Position numbers and translations under genes: made by a program. This document shows, piece by piece, positions 1 to 14,500 of a stretch of 64,000 nt of DNA (position 1 is its first letter; each line of letters opens with the position of its first letter). Location: NCBI RefSeq assembly GCF_019925205.1, contig NC_083568.1, positions 22,814,393 through 22,878,392 on the forward strand, in the 5' to 3' direction. This DNA comes from Metopolophium dirhodum (taxonomy: Eukaryota; Arthropoda; Insecta; Hemiptera; Aphididae). Under the pieces are notes generated by a model. The model worked only from the letters and a program-made list of their open reading frames with translations. It was not told the DNA's origin and searched no databases.

Positions 1-3000
1 TGAATCACAATATACGAACACGCAACCGAGATAATATTCATAATTTATTTTATCGTACGATGCGATTTAATATAAAATTTAAGTGTCTTAAAGTTATAGA
101 CTTTGGAGCCTGCAAGAGAGAGGCCTGGATTTAGATTCGTATAGCTCACCGGTATTCGTGTAATCCCGATTTATTTATGTCGCCAAATGGTAATGATAAA
201 TTCGATTGAAATAAATAAAAGAACAATAATGTCATGTAACTTGGAAATAGTTTTTGGCCGAGAAATGTTTTTATAATATTATACGCACTTAATAATTATA
301 CACACCTAATCACCATGGTTGGTACCTAGTTAGAATTCATTTCATTTCACTATGCGCACATACATATATCGATATATATATGTATATTGTATATACGTAT
401 ATACATTATACAATAATCTACCTATTTTAAGTATAATATAAAGATATCCGTTTGTACTTGTTGTTTATTTTTTTTAGTTAATTTTAATTTTAATTGTGAC
501 ATTACATCGTTGGATAGTAATAATTAATAATTAATTACTATTATTATGCTTCATCTCACCTTAAATATTATTTTGATTTCGTGTAACAGGTGATCCTAAG
601 GGATGAATCCAATATGTGTCTTCAAAAATAAATCATCGAATAACAATAATGCGTTAAAAAATGCAATATTTAATAAACTTTTTGTACATCGATAAAAAAA
701 TTATACAAATTTATAACTATATATGTTATTATTTGCTGACCTTCTAAATTATACTAGTTTTATATTTATGATAGCACTCCGTATAGTGCAGTTTTTCCGC
801 CAACAATTTTAGTTTATGTTTAGTTGTATACGACACACACACACACACACACACATTACAGACAAATCCGTTTATCGCGAGTTTGAAAATAAATATTATA
901 TTACAATTCGAAAAAATTGCATGTGTTTGCCTCACGTTTAGTTTGATATGCGACTTGATTCGTTTTTCATATTATTTTTTTATTCTATTTCGTTACACGG
1001 CGCCGAGTAAAAACGTACAACGCGACAACGATATCAATGTCAGCAGCGTAAGTGAAATACGCAGGTAAATTCTGTATATTGTGATATTGTATTTGTATAA
1101 TATAGGTACACAAACAACGCGATATTCATGGCAGATTAAGAGAAAAGTCAAAGCAAACAAAAAATGACGGCAAAGTAGTATTTCGTTTTAAATAATACGT
1201 TCTCGTTTCACTTCTACTTTCTTTTTTGTTGCGTAAAAATAATAAAAAATATTTTGTGTGTAGGCGCCTATGCCCACCGGATAGAAAGAACGTTTAACAA
1301 AACGCTTCCATTACTGCAGCCGACACCTATACCGCGGTAGATGTGTAATAATATGTATTATTGTGGTACATAAATGCTCGCGCGGCCGTTCATATTATTA
1401 TCACCTTCCTGCTTGCCACCACCTACCCCACCTGCCTGTAAGTCTTGTTCGACAAGAGCAGCACATTTGCGCGCCGTGTATATCGATTATAAAAATATCA
1501 TGTCCGCCCGGTGTTTTTTTCCTCCGCGTTTAGTCTACTCGCGCTTTTTAATTTTTATAATAATTCGTGTCGATGAAAAAAAAAAAAATCATTACGACAA
1601 TAATAATTCATCTTCACGTGTGCCGTAGAATACAAATGAAGTTTTTGGCGAGCGCGCTTGCGTTTTAGCTTCTAATGACTCATTTGAATAATGCAATAAC
1701 GTTGACAACCAGTAATGGTTTTTTCTGTTTTTTTTTTTTTTTTGTTTTTTCATAATAATTCTGGAGACGTTATTGGATTCCCACTCGAGCGTTGATAGCT
1801 GGAACGAAATAATAAATAAAACGAAGAAAGAAAACGCATTATTCACCGTTAATCGCGTGTTGATCTGCATAATATTCACGTCACTAAACCGCATTAATCT
1901 GGATTTTTTTTATTATGATAATCATATATATATTATATAATATTTTTTTTTACTATCACAGACGAGGGTGCATGGTGAAATTCAAATTAACATTTCGTAG
2001 TATTTCGGTTGAAATTTAACAAAAAGTTGCATTTAAAACTAACCAGTAAAATGTTATTGTTCGTCTACTATTATCTTGCGTGTCTAATACCAAAAAGCGG
2101 GAAGTGCATATTATAATCGAACAACGTGCAACTATATTAATAATATTATTATTGGTGTTACGAAAACATCAGATTAAACTTCTGAGTGTTACCATTAGCG
2201 ATAATTGGTTAAGATGATATCGGTTACAAAACTGTATATTTTGGTGTTCACGAAATCCCGTGTTGATAATTTGATTTTGGTACTAGGTAAAAGTCATTAT
2301 CTTAAGATATTTGCAATCATCTCAAGATCAAAATATAGGTATAGCCGAATTTTCGTCAGCACGGAGGTAATCAAGACAGAATTCAGTGTGACACGTCGAT
2401 TTGTTAATTCCTTTTATAGTCATTCGCCAAAAAGATAACACAAGTCCTACGGCTCTATCAAGTCGAGATAAGGTTCGAGTAGGTAATTTTTCATTTCTAT
2501 ATTTAGACAGTTGTGCCACGGGGGCGTTTTCTGGATTATTGTTAACAGATTTGTCACTTGGGTACTTGGCATCTCGCCAAGTCTATCTAGCATTCAAGCT
2601 CCAATTTTCACTTTAAGGCGACTGGTAAGATAAGTAGACAGTTTATTCAAGTAATTTGGTAGGTTTAAACCTTGGATGATAATGCAGTGGAGTGCAGTAA
2701 AAATCTATGCACTATTCGTATACAAACTATACGTCATTTTGGTTTTTAGAGCAATTTTATTTATCTTAGTAATTTAAATATTTGTGGTTATTGTGTCACC
2801 CTTTTTCGAGAATTCGAGAATAATACATTTGTAATTTTAACTGTTATTTTTCGGCAGTGTAGTTTATGTTTTTTAAGATAAGTAAGATAACTAATTGTCT
2901 CAAATGACAAATTTTTATTTATTAAATTCACTTTTGTAATTTTTTATTCATCGAATTTTTAAATTCAAAACCAACCATTTTGGTGTCTAATTAATCTAAT

Positions 3001-4909
3001 TAGTCTTAATAAGTACTTTTTGCATGAGTATTTTCAATTTGTTTCTAGTGTAAAAAACAACCTTAATCTTAAGTTAGAATAAAGCATATATTTAAAGTTA
3101 TAAAATCGTAATAAAACTGAAAGTAGATAAATTAAATTAAATTTTATAAAGTCGATATGTTTACAGAATAATGAGTTTATAACCATATATTATGTCGAGT
3201 TCAGGGCATCAGTAAATATCTTACGAAAATGAATTAATTGCTATTGTAACTCATGGACCACAAGCTGGAAAGTGATTTGCATTCAATGTCAGATTTTTAC
3301 AAACGTAATGTAAGTACTACAACATATAATTGATTAAACATTTAAAAATCTAACTTTTTATTACAAATTGGTCAATCTATTGCAAGAAAATTAATTATCG
3401 TTGAAATTTATAGTTCACTTTATATTCAATTAATTTTCGTGGGCTAATTTATTATTACGACTACATTTATAATTATTTTCTTCTGAGTGAACATGTATCA
3501 TAATTTTTGATTAATTAAATGCTCTACTTTATTTATTTCAATTTCAAAGTAAATTAACTGAGAATATGTATAGTTATTATAAATTCCTATTTTTATCTGC
3601 ATTATGTATTTAATTATATTTTAAAGTATAGACTTCAAAATTATTTCAAGTAAATTTCTAAAAAAAAATATGGAGAACATATCTATGTTTGATTCACATG
3701 ACACAAAAAAACCAATATTTGCCACCTATATTACAAATAATAATTGGCTGATGAAGAAAGGGTTTAGTATGCATACATAATATGATTTATTTGTGGAAAA
3801 TGTTTAACGGTAGCCCATATTTAAATAATTTAACTCCAGCTGTCTCTCAAATAATAATAATTATTCAATAATTTAATTTGGTGTAATATCTAACTATGAC
3901 GTGTACGTATTATGTCTAATTTAATGTTTTATTTATCGCCGTAATTATTAAATTGACATGTTGTCATTTTTAATACCATACACTGTTTAGCCATTTTTTT
4001 TTAAACGTAGCATCAATTAATTTAATCTAAATAAGTGCATTATTTAATTGGAATATGCTAGTGTATATTATAATATGCAAATGCTACAAATTTGTCAACT
4101 TACTATAACAAAATATAGATATTTTATATTTTTAAATTTAAATTTGATATTTTTCATCGAGAATCGTACAATAATTTTACCTTCAGATTCTGATGGTTCA
4201 TAGAAATATATGTATGATGTATAAATAAGTGAAGTTTTTGAATAGGTACGCGTTTTCTATACCCGCTACGATGTTTCAATAACGAAATTAATATAATGGT
4301 TATTTCTGAACTTACGAGGGGAGCAGGACGTATAAAATATAAAATAAAATATTAGTATATAATTTTGTATATTCACTTCATATTATGTTCTCAAATACCT
4401 TTAATAAATATTAAGTATAAAAAAAATACAATTATAAGCTTTAAGTTAGTTGGAAGATAATATGAGACATGTATATATCAATATACTCTTATTCGCAAAA
4501 AAATAAAGGTTCCGTTTGATTAAAAAAAAAATTAATGAATGAAAAAAATTTAATTAAAATTAAAACACATAAGTTAAAAACGAAATAATTGAATGCAGAG
4601 GAACGGCGAAAATGTATTGTAAAAGGTACGGTACTGAATATTGTTCATATGATTATTTTAAAATTTAAATTGCTCGTTAAAAGTATTTAACAATTACATA
4701 TTTTGAACTAAAATTACAAAATATCTGCAGGCTAAAATAAAAATTGAGTAACCTCACATTCATATTTAAGTTATTATACCTGCGACGACAACGACATACA
4801 ATTTTAAAAAAAAAATGCCCCAGTTGTTCGAACATTAAACGCAGTAAATGGTTGTGCTTTTAACGGAATTCGATATTTTTAATTTTTGTCTTGGAACATG
4901 ATGTGTAAT
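1..4909. other. gene-less AT-rich stretch
   Basis: No supported exon. It has the AC microsatellite at 833-855 and poly(A)/poly(T) runs near 1576 and 1731. Open frames are all short (up to 100 codons at 1592-1894 minus) and low in complexity. A 7 bp hairpin ACTTGGC-GCCAAGT sits at 2564-2582. Confidence 0.6.
833..855. repeat. AC microsatellite
   Basis: About 11 perfect AC units. Confidence 0.97.
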
Positions 4910-5639
4910 TAGGGTTCTAAATTTGAAATATTTCACTTAAAATTTTTCAATTGAAATATTTCAAAATTGAAAATTTCACCGTTCATGAAATATTTCAATG
5001 AAATTATGAAAAATATTTTTTCTACTTTTAAACGTGTTCGGTTATAGTTGATTAGACACAATAAATTGATTACACACTTAGAATTAAAAAAAAACATATT
5101 ATTTTTGTTGGTTTATTATTTCATATTTGTATATTCTATATTATATAGTGCTGAAAAATATTCCTGGCATTGTTTTGAGAATAAAGACATTTTTTTACAT
5201 GAGTTTTAAAATATTATTGTATATCAGCGATCCAAAAGATAATGGTTTGTTATAAAGTTGAAGTCAATTCCAACAATGAAGGAAATAATAGTGTATTTTC
5301 AGTAATTATAAAGTGTACAAAAGTCGTATAATATGTGTGTATATGTGGCTGAGTGATGTGAAGGTGCTCTGGGCTCATTATTTAATACTTAGATCATATA
5401 GTTTGTAATGACTATTATAGATTTGTTAAACAACTTATAAATTATACATAAACATGTTACATATTTTTTTTGTTTCATACGATAAACCAACTTTTAAAAA
5501 TATTCACTTAGAAGTTGACGACTATAAACTTTTAGGTATAATAAACATTTTATTTTTATTTTTCATCAAAATGAAATATTTCATGAAAAATTCATGAAAT
5601 ATTTCAAGAAAATAAATTTCATGAAATTTTAAAACCCTA
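4910..5639. mobile_element. hAT-like non-autonomous transposon with 8 bp target duplication
   Basis: Element of 730 bp. The left end reads TAGGGTTCTAAA and the right end, on the other strand, TAGGGTTTTAAAA, giving terminal inverted repeats with one mismatch over about 12 bases. Both ends are flanked by the identical 8-mer tgtgtaat (4902-4909 and 5640-5647), the target duplication length typical of the hAT superfamily. Both subterminal regions carry many copies of the palindrome GAAATATTTC (4926-5005 and 5571-5625), which can fold into hairpins or act as transposase binding sites. No transposase reading frame is present, so it would depend on an enzyme supplied elsewhere. The intact duplication suggests insertion that is not ancient. 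Confidence 0.82.
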
Positions 5640-5862
5640 TGTGTAATAAATAAGCTTGTAAAACGTTTTCTGTGGGTCTTAATGTCGTACAATTTCCATG
5701 ACTACGGACACCTTAAGTAATACACGCACTTTCAATACTCAATTAATATACGACACTAATAATAGTCGGTCGACCGTCCTCAGACGTCTGCATAATTTAT
5801 GCACAATATATTATAACCCATAAATAAGTATCAGTGAACGTTTCGGCAATCTCCGAAGGATT

Positions 5863-5881
5863 GTTATTATTATTATTATTA
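5863..5881. repeat. TTA microsatellite
   Basis: About six TTA units, at the edge of a GC-richer patch. Confidence 0.9.
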
Positions 5882-6237
5882 CGATCTTGTGAATATTATA
5901 TTATACGAGCGACTTGTGACAGAAACCGAAATCGATTTCGTCAAGAAACGGGGGCGCCGGGTGCCGTATATTTCGACGCCATCCACGGTAGTTTTCCCGC
6001 AATTTTCTTCGAGGTGCACTCTTGGCAATCCGAACGTCGGGAAATTAGCCGACGGACGGCGAGGAAAGACTGCTAAGGAGTAGAGACGTCAAGTCGTCGG
6101 CCGTTGCAGTAAAATACGTTTCGCAGGAGTGCCACGCTGTAATAATAATAATTATTGTCATCGACAGGCCGCCGAAGAAACTACTATTGGCTAAAGTCGT
6201 GGTAGTGTATAGTAAACATTTAATATTATTATCATTA

Positions 6238-6278
6238 TTGTTGTTGTTATTGTTGTTGTTGTTGTTGTTGTTGTTGTA
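6238..6278. repeat. TTG microsatellite
   Basis: About 13 TTG units with one TTA interruption. Confidence 0.95.
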
Positions 6279-6355
6279 ACGAGGCCGATTCGTAGCCCGA
6301 GTTCGAGATTGTTTTCACGCACGTGCTACCAGTGTCGTATTCAAGAGGAGTGATA

Positions 6356-6372
6356 CCCCCCCCCCCCCCCCC
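6356..6372. repeat. poly(C) tract of 17 bases
   Basis: Uninterrupted run of C in an AT-rich region, directly after a CAGTGTCGTATTCAAG motif; see the dispersed-motif observation. Confidence 0.97.
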
Positions 6373-8464
6373 AAAATTATTTCGTTCGATAATCTTTTAT
6401 AACTAATTTATAACATATATTATATCCTTTACCATGTTAATGTTAATGTTATATTATTTTTAAAGGGTTGAGTCTATATAATTAGTGTTTCTTATCGACT
6501 CATCGATTTTCATCCAAAAATATCCAATTGGTGAGGACTTGTGACACGTAAATTATTGTAAATATCAGTTAATATTATAATGATCAAACGTAATATTTAT
6601 ACAATCAAAATATATCAGAAACGTGCTGGTTTTTTAAATTTCTATCTAATACTTTTAATACAATTTATTGTTTTCGTAACTGCAATGAGACTCGAGTCAA
6701 TCGAACCATTGAATACAAGACTAAATTAGTATAAAAATGATAAATAATTTTAAACGAAATGTTCCATTATTAGGTGTGTTATTGTGTCATAAAATAATGA
6801 TATTCTACAAGAAGGTCTTTTTTTTTCGGGGGCAGGCTTGGGAATTATTTAATAGGACGAAGACTCTATAAGCCTCCCAAGTTCACTCTACGTACTCTGT
6901 GTAATAATGTCATTCTCGTCGGACGAAAAGAACGAGACACGTCGTCGCTACCGTGTTGGTGGTGATGTCGTCGGCGGTGTATCAATCATTTTGACGGTTA
7001 ATATCCGGAAGCGCCGTATGCGTTACGTAGTGTGTCTGCGCGTTATCGATAAAAATAACAAACCGAAATGAGCATTAGGTATAATAGTATTACGCGTTAT
7101 ACGTTTTATAAATATGATGAAATACAAAATATATCCTATTTGCGTCTTGAATGGACAGAAAAAAAAAACCACGAGGTGTTACACATAATAATAAAACCAT
7201 GTGATATTATAGTATATCATGTGGGCAGTACCTACGCCAATGAGCCCGCATAAAAAAAAATGATTTTTTTTTTAAATGACGAAGCGGAAGTAACCGGCGC
7301 GCGCGAAACGGGCATACCATAATATGTAACTGGCACATCGCACGTACGACCGGCAAACGAATCTCTGACAATGATGGCGATGATGATGATGACGATTAAG
7401 ATGATATTAGTAACATTTATGATTATATAACGTGCGGGGCAGTGACGTCTTACGATATTTTGTCAACCCTTGTCGGTAAAAAAAATATCTCGGGTCGCGT
7501 TATGCCGGCAGCAATTATTAAGGTATTTTCTTCGAATATTTGTACTCCTGGTAATAAAATCCGAGGATAGTTTTAGTGCTGTTTGCGTACACTATGTGAG
7601 ATATCTGAGTATGTCGTGGGAGGGGGGGGCGTGAATGCGTATCCGCAGGGCGTAAATCGCTCTTGTACAGGTGCTGGAAGGGGTGCCGCTATTGTAGGTG
7701 TAATATGATGTAATGTACAGAAATAAGCGCGATAACGACTGTGATCAGTGGCGTGTTTAGATTTTCCTTCGGGGATAAGTGTAAGGGCGTCGGGTGTCTT
7801 CGGAAAAACAATTTTATACTAAATATATAAGACGAAAATATAAAATTACGTTATTTATAAACTTGTTTAATACAATATAATAATATACTGAATACAATAT
7901 ATTTTATAGTTATAAAATAAACTCTGGATTTTAGACTTATGATTTCTTTTATCAGGTGTGATTTCTATCTAAACAAATTAAATATTTTACAAGGATCTTA
8001 GTATAATGTCGTTCGGTGTTTTTTTTTTATCCATTTCAATAAAAAATGTATAGTAACACGGCGTCTTGGATAGGCAATTTAGCTACACTTTGTAACGAGA
8101 AAAATACTAATATTCATAAATGGATATTAATTATTTATAGACTTATGAGTACAATGATGATAGATGTTTTTGAACTTCTAGATATATAATGCACTGTATT
8201 ATACGTATGAAAAACATCACAAATTTGAAGCTAACGATTAAGATTTCTAAAATACCATACTTAAGTATCCAATAACGTGCATTAGTTGAGTTTGTTGGAC
8301 ATTGTTGGAAATATTTCGTTATTTGTTGGAATTTTATTCTTCTATACGAATATAAGAATTGCAATTACTACCTCTTGACAATTTCTCATAAAAATATTAA
8401 AAAAATAAATTTAATTTTGACTACCTATTTTAAATCAATGCTATTACCAAATGTCATCCTTACA

Positions 8465-8850
8465 TATTATTTTCAATATTTAAAGTTAAAGTTTTAGCTG
8501 ACCCGTGCAAATATTTTGTACGGTGTGTGGAAATATTAAAACCCCATACTAACGGTAATGCTGACGCATCGCCCCGTCGTCACTGTGAGGAACCCTCTAT
8601 TATACACCATGTCAACAAAGATACACAACAGAAGACTTAGGAAGTGGGTCTTATGAACATATTGTGTGCGTCTACATTGGATGCGATAAGCCACGTGGCA
8701 TTGATAGTATTACAAGACGCCGTCGACTATTTAATTAATCAATTTTTGGAACTTTCCTCACCAAACACTTAAAAAAAAAATCATGAAAATCGGTTTGGTA
8801 GAACTTTAGACGATAATGTAGCTATACAAAAAATCATTCACATTTTACTA
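8465..8850. repeat. probable degraded transposon fragment
   Basis: Sequence of different texture from its flanks, starting near AGCTGACCCGTGCAAA and ending with TCATGAAAATCGGTTTGGT. Phrases of the type AAAATCGGT-x-x-GT are frequent in dispersed insect repeats; this is recalled, not checked. There are no terminal repeats and no open frame of note. Confidence 0.3.
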
Positions 8851-9668
8851 AAATACCCATAAGATAAAAGTTTGTCTAACAAAGTGCACTATCAAATTTG
8901 CTGTATAGATTTTAACGAAATATTCTGTTACACGCGTGATACACGTAAATTCAATTACAATATACATTTCAGGAGCGTACTTATAGGAGGAAAGATGAGA
9001 GTATCATATCACCCCTTAGAATTTTTTCTGCCTATTGATTTTTTATCAACTTTAAAACTGTATAATTTATTGTTAAAATAAAAATGCGGGTTTTCATTTT
9101 TTTGTGATTATCATGACGTTAGTATTATGTATTTAAATCAGACCAATTCCATGACATTTTTACAAATAAATAACCATAAACAGACAACAGTTAAAGAAAT
9201 AAGTGAAGATAGGGCTTATAACAATACAACTAATGATCGTATAAAAAAATTACAATAGAAATAATAATAATTTTGCCTTATATTGTAATCTGTATAAAGG
9301 CATTTCAAATTATTATTGAGTAAATTAATATGAACAATATTACAATATTATAATTGTATTGGTATAATGTAGTCACCAATTAAAATAGAACGAAGCTCAC
9401 AATAATATTCATATAATTTATAAATTCGCTAACATTGTATAAAATTTTTCGGTATTTAAAGTTATTACAACGCAATAAATATACATAATATTATTGGTAA
9501 TTAATCGCCGACCGCGAATAAATCGGTCTGCAAATAATAAATATTATAATATTATATAGGCGTGCGGGAATATTATTATTAATAGCCGACGAGGGGAGAC
9601 GAGACACCTATATACAGCAATATGCGTAAAATATAATATAATATAATAACACTCTCGTCGGGGTTTTG

Positions 9669-9719
9669 CGGCGGCGGCGGCGGCGTTGGTGATATTGACG
9701 GTGAGGAGGAGGAGGAGGG
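9669..9719. repeat. GCG run followed by GAG run
   Basis: GCG units at 9669-9685 and GAG units at 9702-9719, in a CpG-rich stretch that continues to about 10330. The open reading through it (Gly then Glu runs) has no start and ends soon after, so no gene is called. Confidence 0.85.
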
Positions 9720-10098
9720 AAATATTCGTGGCCGTGTACGATGAGGAACAATGACGAATGGAACAACAGTATACAGTGCGAATATTATTTCCCGCCGCGT
9801 CCGCCCGGCGATGATTAATTAACTAACCGCGATGCCGAAAGTAACTTTTTGTTACGTCTGTTTGTTTCAACAAATCGGATATAATATAGCCTGGCCTTAT
9901 TCTGTTCGTAACGTATTTTGAGCGCTACGCGCGCCGTAGACGGAACGCTCGCGATGGTTTCGTTCTCGTTTCCGCGATAACCACAATTCGCGCCGCCGCA
10001 AATCTCATCGATCGCGATTATACTGTACCATAGTGCCCCTAAATAGTGTTATGACGACAATGACAGTGTAACGATAGGAGGACGTACCTGTACGATAT

Positions 10099-10118
10099 CG
10101 ACGACGACGACGACGACG
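10099..10118. repeat. GAC microsatellite
   Basis: About six to seven CGA/GAC units. Confidence 0.9.
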
Positions 10119-10413
10119 AAAAGGCCGCACGGCTGTATTATATTATATATTACTGTGTTCCGGAGGCCACGACCGGAACAGAGTCTGTCAAGTCCACCGC
10201 GGGAAAAAATGCCCCAGACGAATTTTCGAATGCGAACGCATTTAAACGGTTTATGGGCGTTTCGGATCGCATTTGGACTTTTGCCTTTTGGGCGTAACTT
10301 TATTCAAACTTGGACGACGCACTGCGCGAGCCATAAGATTAGTGACATCAAACCAGCTTATTATTTTCTCCGTCTCCGTGTAAATTTAGTTCCGAAGTAA
10401 TTTAGAAACTTCA

Positions 10414-10446
10414 TATTATTATTATTATTATTACTATTATTATTAT
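10414..10446. repeat. ATT microsatellite
   Basis: ATT units with one ACT interruption. Confidence 0.9.
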
Positions 10447-11545
10447 AGTGTTATACACATTACGCACTAGTTATTATATTTTAAGTCCACGCCGTAGGTA
10501 CATGAACATTTTGTTTTTAGACGATCATGCTTTACGGTGTTGAAAATATCATTGAACGATTAAATTTTTTTTATTCATTTAGTTAACTACATTGACGTAA
10601 CTTCTATAAAACTTTTTTTTTTCAACCGCCCACGTTTACACAAAAGTTCATGAATTAAAATAGATTGGGTAAATTTTACAAACATTGTTTTTTTTTCGGC
10701 GTAATGTAATTTAAAATGGGTTTTGTTATTGTATATACCTAACATGAATTCAAATAAAAAAAAAGTTATCAAGCCGATGTTTACTCAAATTTAAAATATT
10801 TTGCCTACCTGTTTATGGATGTTATAATAAATGATATAATAAATCATTATAAAGTGTAAACATAACAAAAAAATTATTTTGTATAAATTACCTCAATTAA
10901 ACGATTCTACAAATTAGTTGATAAATATTTTATGTTAAAAAAAAGAATATTAAACTATTAACCTAACCATAACATTGAATAATAATACCATTCAGACTCG
11001 ACGTATTACATTAAACATTTTAAGCACTTGATCTATGTGAAAAATGTAATAATAATAATAATAAATTCTTAGTGTATTTTTGGCTTTTAGTAATTATTTT
11101 ATTGAATAATTTACGGGGAAGGATTAAATACTTGTTATGAAAATTTAAATATTCTACAGCACACGATGTACGTTGTAGATATTTTTTATTCTTTGATGAA
11201 AACAATTTAATATTTAAAATTTTACCCCAACGAAGCCTATGTGTTATGCGTGTATTGTTTAAATTACTTGTTAAGTTAAAATTGAAATGTGTTCACTAGA
11301 TTTTTACGTGGTACTGTTACTGGCGACAAAGTAATTTCTATTTTAAATATACTTTGCTGAAGCTGGCGTTCTGAGAATAGGAAGATTAAAGAATTATATA
11401 GACAGTAAACTGGCTGCTCGTATAAGGTATAATATAATGATTTGCATATGATGCCGATGAAGTGGTTTAGATAAAATAATATTTTTTTATGCTCAAAACA
11501 ATTATATTTTATTTCCATAATATTCAATGTATTTTTATAATAATA

Positions 11546-11561
11546 TACCTACCTACCTACC
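11546..11561. repeat. ACCT short tandem repeat
   Basis: Four ACCT units; the clearest local example of the TAGGTA/TACCTA word that recurs through the window. Confidence 0.85.
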
Positions 11562-14500
11562 GTTTTTTTAAGACACACCTATAATAGTATTATTATATTG
11601 ATATCATTGTGCCTGTCTTCGTACTATAGGTAGTTTTAAACTTTTACCTTTCTAAAACACAATTATAATAAACCTAAACTTTTAAAATTATATTATTTTG
11701 TTGATTTTTCATACAACTCGACCGCAAATACATTCATATTTTTAATTAAATTAGTTTATAAACGTTCAAATCTTGATGCTTATATTGCTCCTTTTTATAT
11801 TTTCCCTTTGCTTAGCACATACTAACCTAACCTAACTCCTATTCTTTACAAACATATTATATTAAACACGATCAATAATAATAATATTGCATATGATGTG
11901 TTTTTGTTTTAAATAAAAAAATATGTTTTATAGATTATCCGAGACAAATTACCGACTCATGAGTTATGATCGTAAAATCACTATTGCGAATAACGCTATA
12001 AGTTATTATTTTCAGTTTTGAATCATAAAAATTATTTATTATTGTTATTTTAAACCTTGAAATGGAGTTCACCCGTTAAATGCAACAATCAAAGAATTAT
12101 TGTTATCGTTCTTATTACGTATTGTGACGAAAAATCGATATAAACTAAATTATCGCGAATCAACCTAAACGCTCGATAATCAACATAATGCCTTCTGGCA
12201 TTTCGGCATAGATGTTGACCTCAGACATGAATAATATATTATTATAATAATTCTGATTGTTTGGTTAGTTTCGCCCCACTATCATAATATAACTCCAACA
12301 ATTGATTGGACGTATCCATTGACGATTGGCTATACAACAAGTATACATATAGCTTTCGGTTCATTCAATTATACACGGCGACTATAGGGTCAACGTTAAA
12401 CGATAACAATCAAAGTGGCACTAACGAAGTTACATTTTTTTTCAAGTGCCAAAGTTTCAGTCAACCGGTGCTGGTTCTTTGTTATTTGATGTATCAATGA
12501 TACATAGATGCGATTGAAAAATGAGACTCCGAGTGGAGCTCAGTTTTCACAGTAGTGGTCAAGGTGGAAATCATAGACTGAAAATCGCTACACTGCTTGT
12601 TTATATATCTTGAAAAAAAGTCCTATTCAAAGTACCCACTATATGCTCAATATTGTCTTTCTATAATATATGGAAATTCTTAAAAGAATATCCGATCGAT
12701 TATCACTCGGGAGCATGTTTTCCGAAAATAACCCATTCAAATATCAAAAATGTACACAGACATCACGGTAAAGCCAATGCAATATTAAATTACTTATTAT
12801 TTCACTCACAATAGTAAAAATTATTTGTGAATGCAAAGGGTCTTGCTCAAGTCAATGTGGTTTTGCACAAGTCGATGTATGTACCTTTTCATTTTAATAA
12901 ATTGCGTTGGATTACGATCCTAACATGGTTTACTGTAATTCAAAGCATTTTTTACATTATTTAAAACGCAGACATTTATATTATAACATGAAACAATATG
13001 CAAATACATTTAGTAAATAAAATTGTAAAGTTATTTGTGTTAATAAATATTATTTCAAAAATTATAATCATGACATCCTTAAAATACAATTATAAATATG
13101 ATTGGTTGAGAAAGTTTAGTCTGAATTACACTGGAAAAATGGTGAAAATCGATTTTGTTAACAACTAACATGCTGTAAATTTTCAAGTTGTGTCGAACTT
13201 TTTCAGTATTATTTTTTTTGACAACTTTCTGTTTAACTAACGAGAATTTCAAAAAACGACAATTTTAAAGTACTATTTGTGTCCAATTTCTAATCTATAG
13301 AGTGGTTTATACGAAACTTTTGAAGCACTCCTTCTATCAGGAAAACTATTTACGGAAAACACTAACTGGTTAAAATAAAAGACAAATAAGTTATCGTAAA
13401 ACCCTTGGAGTTGATTTTTGATAAATACATTTATATATAATTTACATTTAAACTATATTTCAATCAATTTTCTGATTAATATTAGTTTAATGAACTATTG
13501 GTTTTTAATTTGGATTTGGTATGATATTTTTGATTTAATAATAATGTCGTATATTACATAAGAATGAATAATGTGACACCTGACTTAATTAAAAACTAAA
13601 ATGCAATTAAATTATAAAATATAAGTATAGTATAAGTAATACAACTTATAAGTAATATAAGTTTATTATAAGTTCTTCACCTGAATTAGTTTTGCTTTGT
13701 GCTGGACCCGATCGCAGTTGAAAACTCGTATAATATTCTGTAAGTATATTTCTATTGAAAGCTAACCTTTAAGCTTAATTAATAATTTAAATGATAACCA
13801 TCAAAATTATTAAAAACTTTTGAGTTTTTCCAGATTGGATTCATTGGAAATTTCAAGTTTTTCATAAATATAAATAAAAAGGTAGGTATAAGACGTATTA
13901 TAATATAATATTATAACGTAATAATAAACAATACTATTCGTGTAAAAATCCGGAAATTAATAGATTCATGATTTCCAGAGAAACTCTTACACCCACATCG
14001 TTTTAGTCGCAAAATGTAATATATGAATATCATATTATTATGGGTATTACCCACGCAGTTAAGCGTTACGCTGTGCTTGAAATGAGTTGCGTTTTTTATT
14101 TTTTGTACTCCTACGATTTTATCCAGTGTGTGATTTTCACCGTCGACTAGAGACTTTTCTATCGAAACTAAATAATCGATGCTTTGACATTTGATTATTT
14201 GTTCTCGTTCTTAAATATTTGGTCGTCGTTGTATAAATAGTAAAATATCTAATCGCGATCCGCCGGTTTATTATATTATGTATATACTAGGTGACAATAT
14301 TCGTGGTTTGTACCAGCTATACTTATCGATAATATTTTAGACTTGAAAACCCGAACGAGTTCGTCAAATTATCCGGTTTTGAATATTGTGGGTAAAAATT
14401 ACTGAAATATTGCGAAAAAAAATTCGGCGATGTAATGACTATGGCGTTATATCGTACGCTGACGTGTGCGTATGTACATCCACATCGACGTTATAGGACG

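Larger units (their letters stand above)
5640..8464. other. mixed stretch with CpG-richer patches
   Basis: GC-richer DNA at 5760-6180, 6890-7050 and 7260-7500 with simple repeats, a run of G at 7621-7629 and two CAGTGKCG-type motifs (6330, 7746). The overlapping open frames at 5834-6083 look like composition artefacts. No gene is supported. Confidence 0.55.

Noticed and set aside
9661..9760. Gly-run then Glu-run reading frame at 9.7 kb
   Set aside because: Simple GCG and GAG repeats with no start codon and an early stop.
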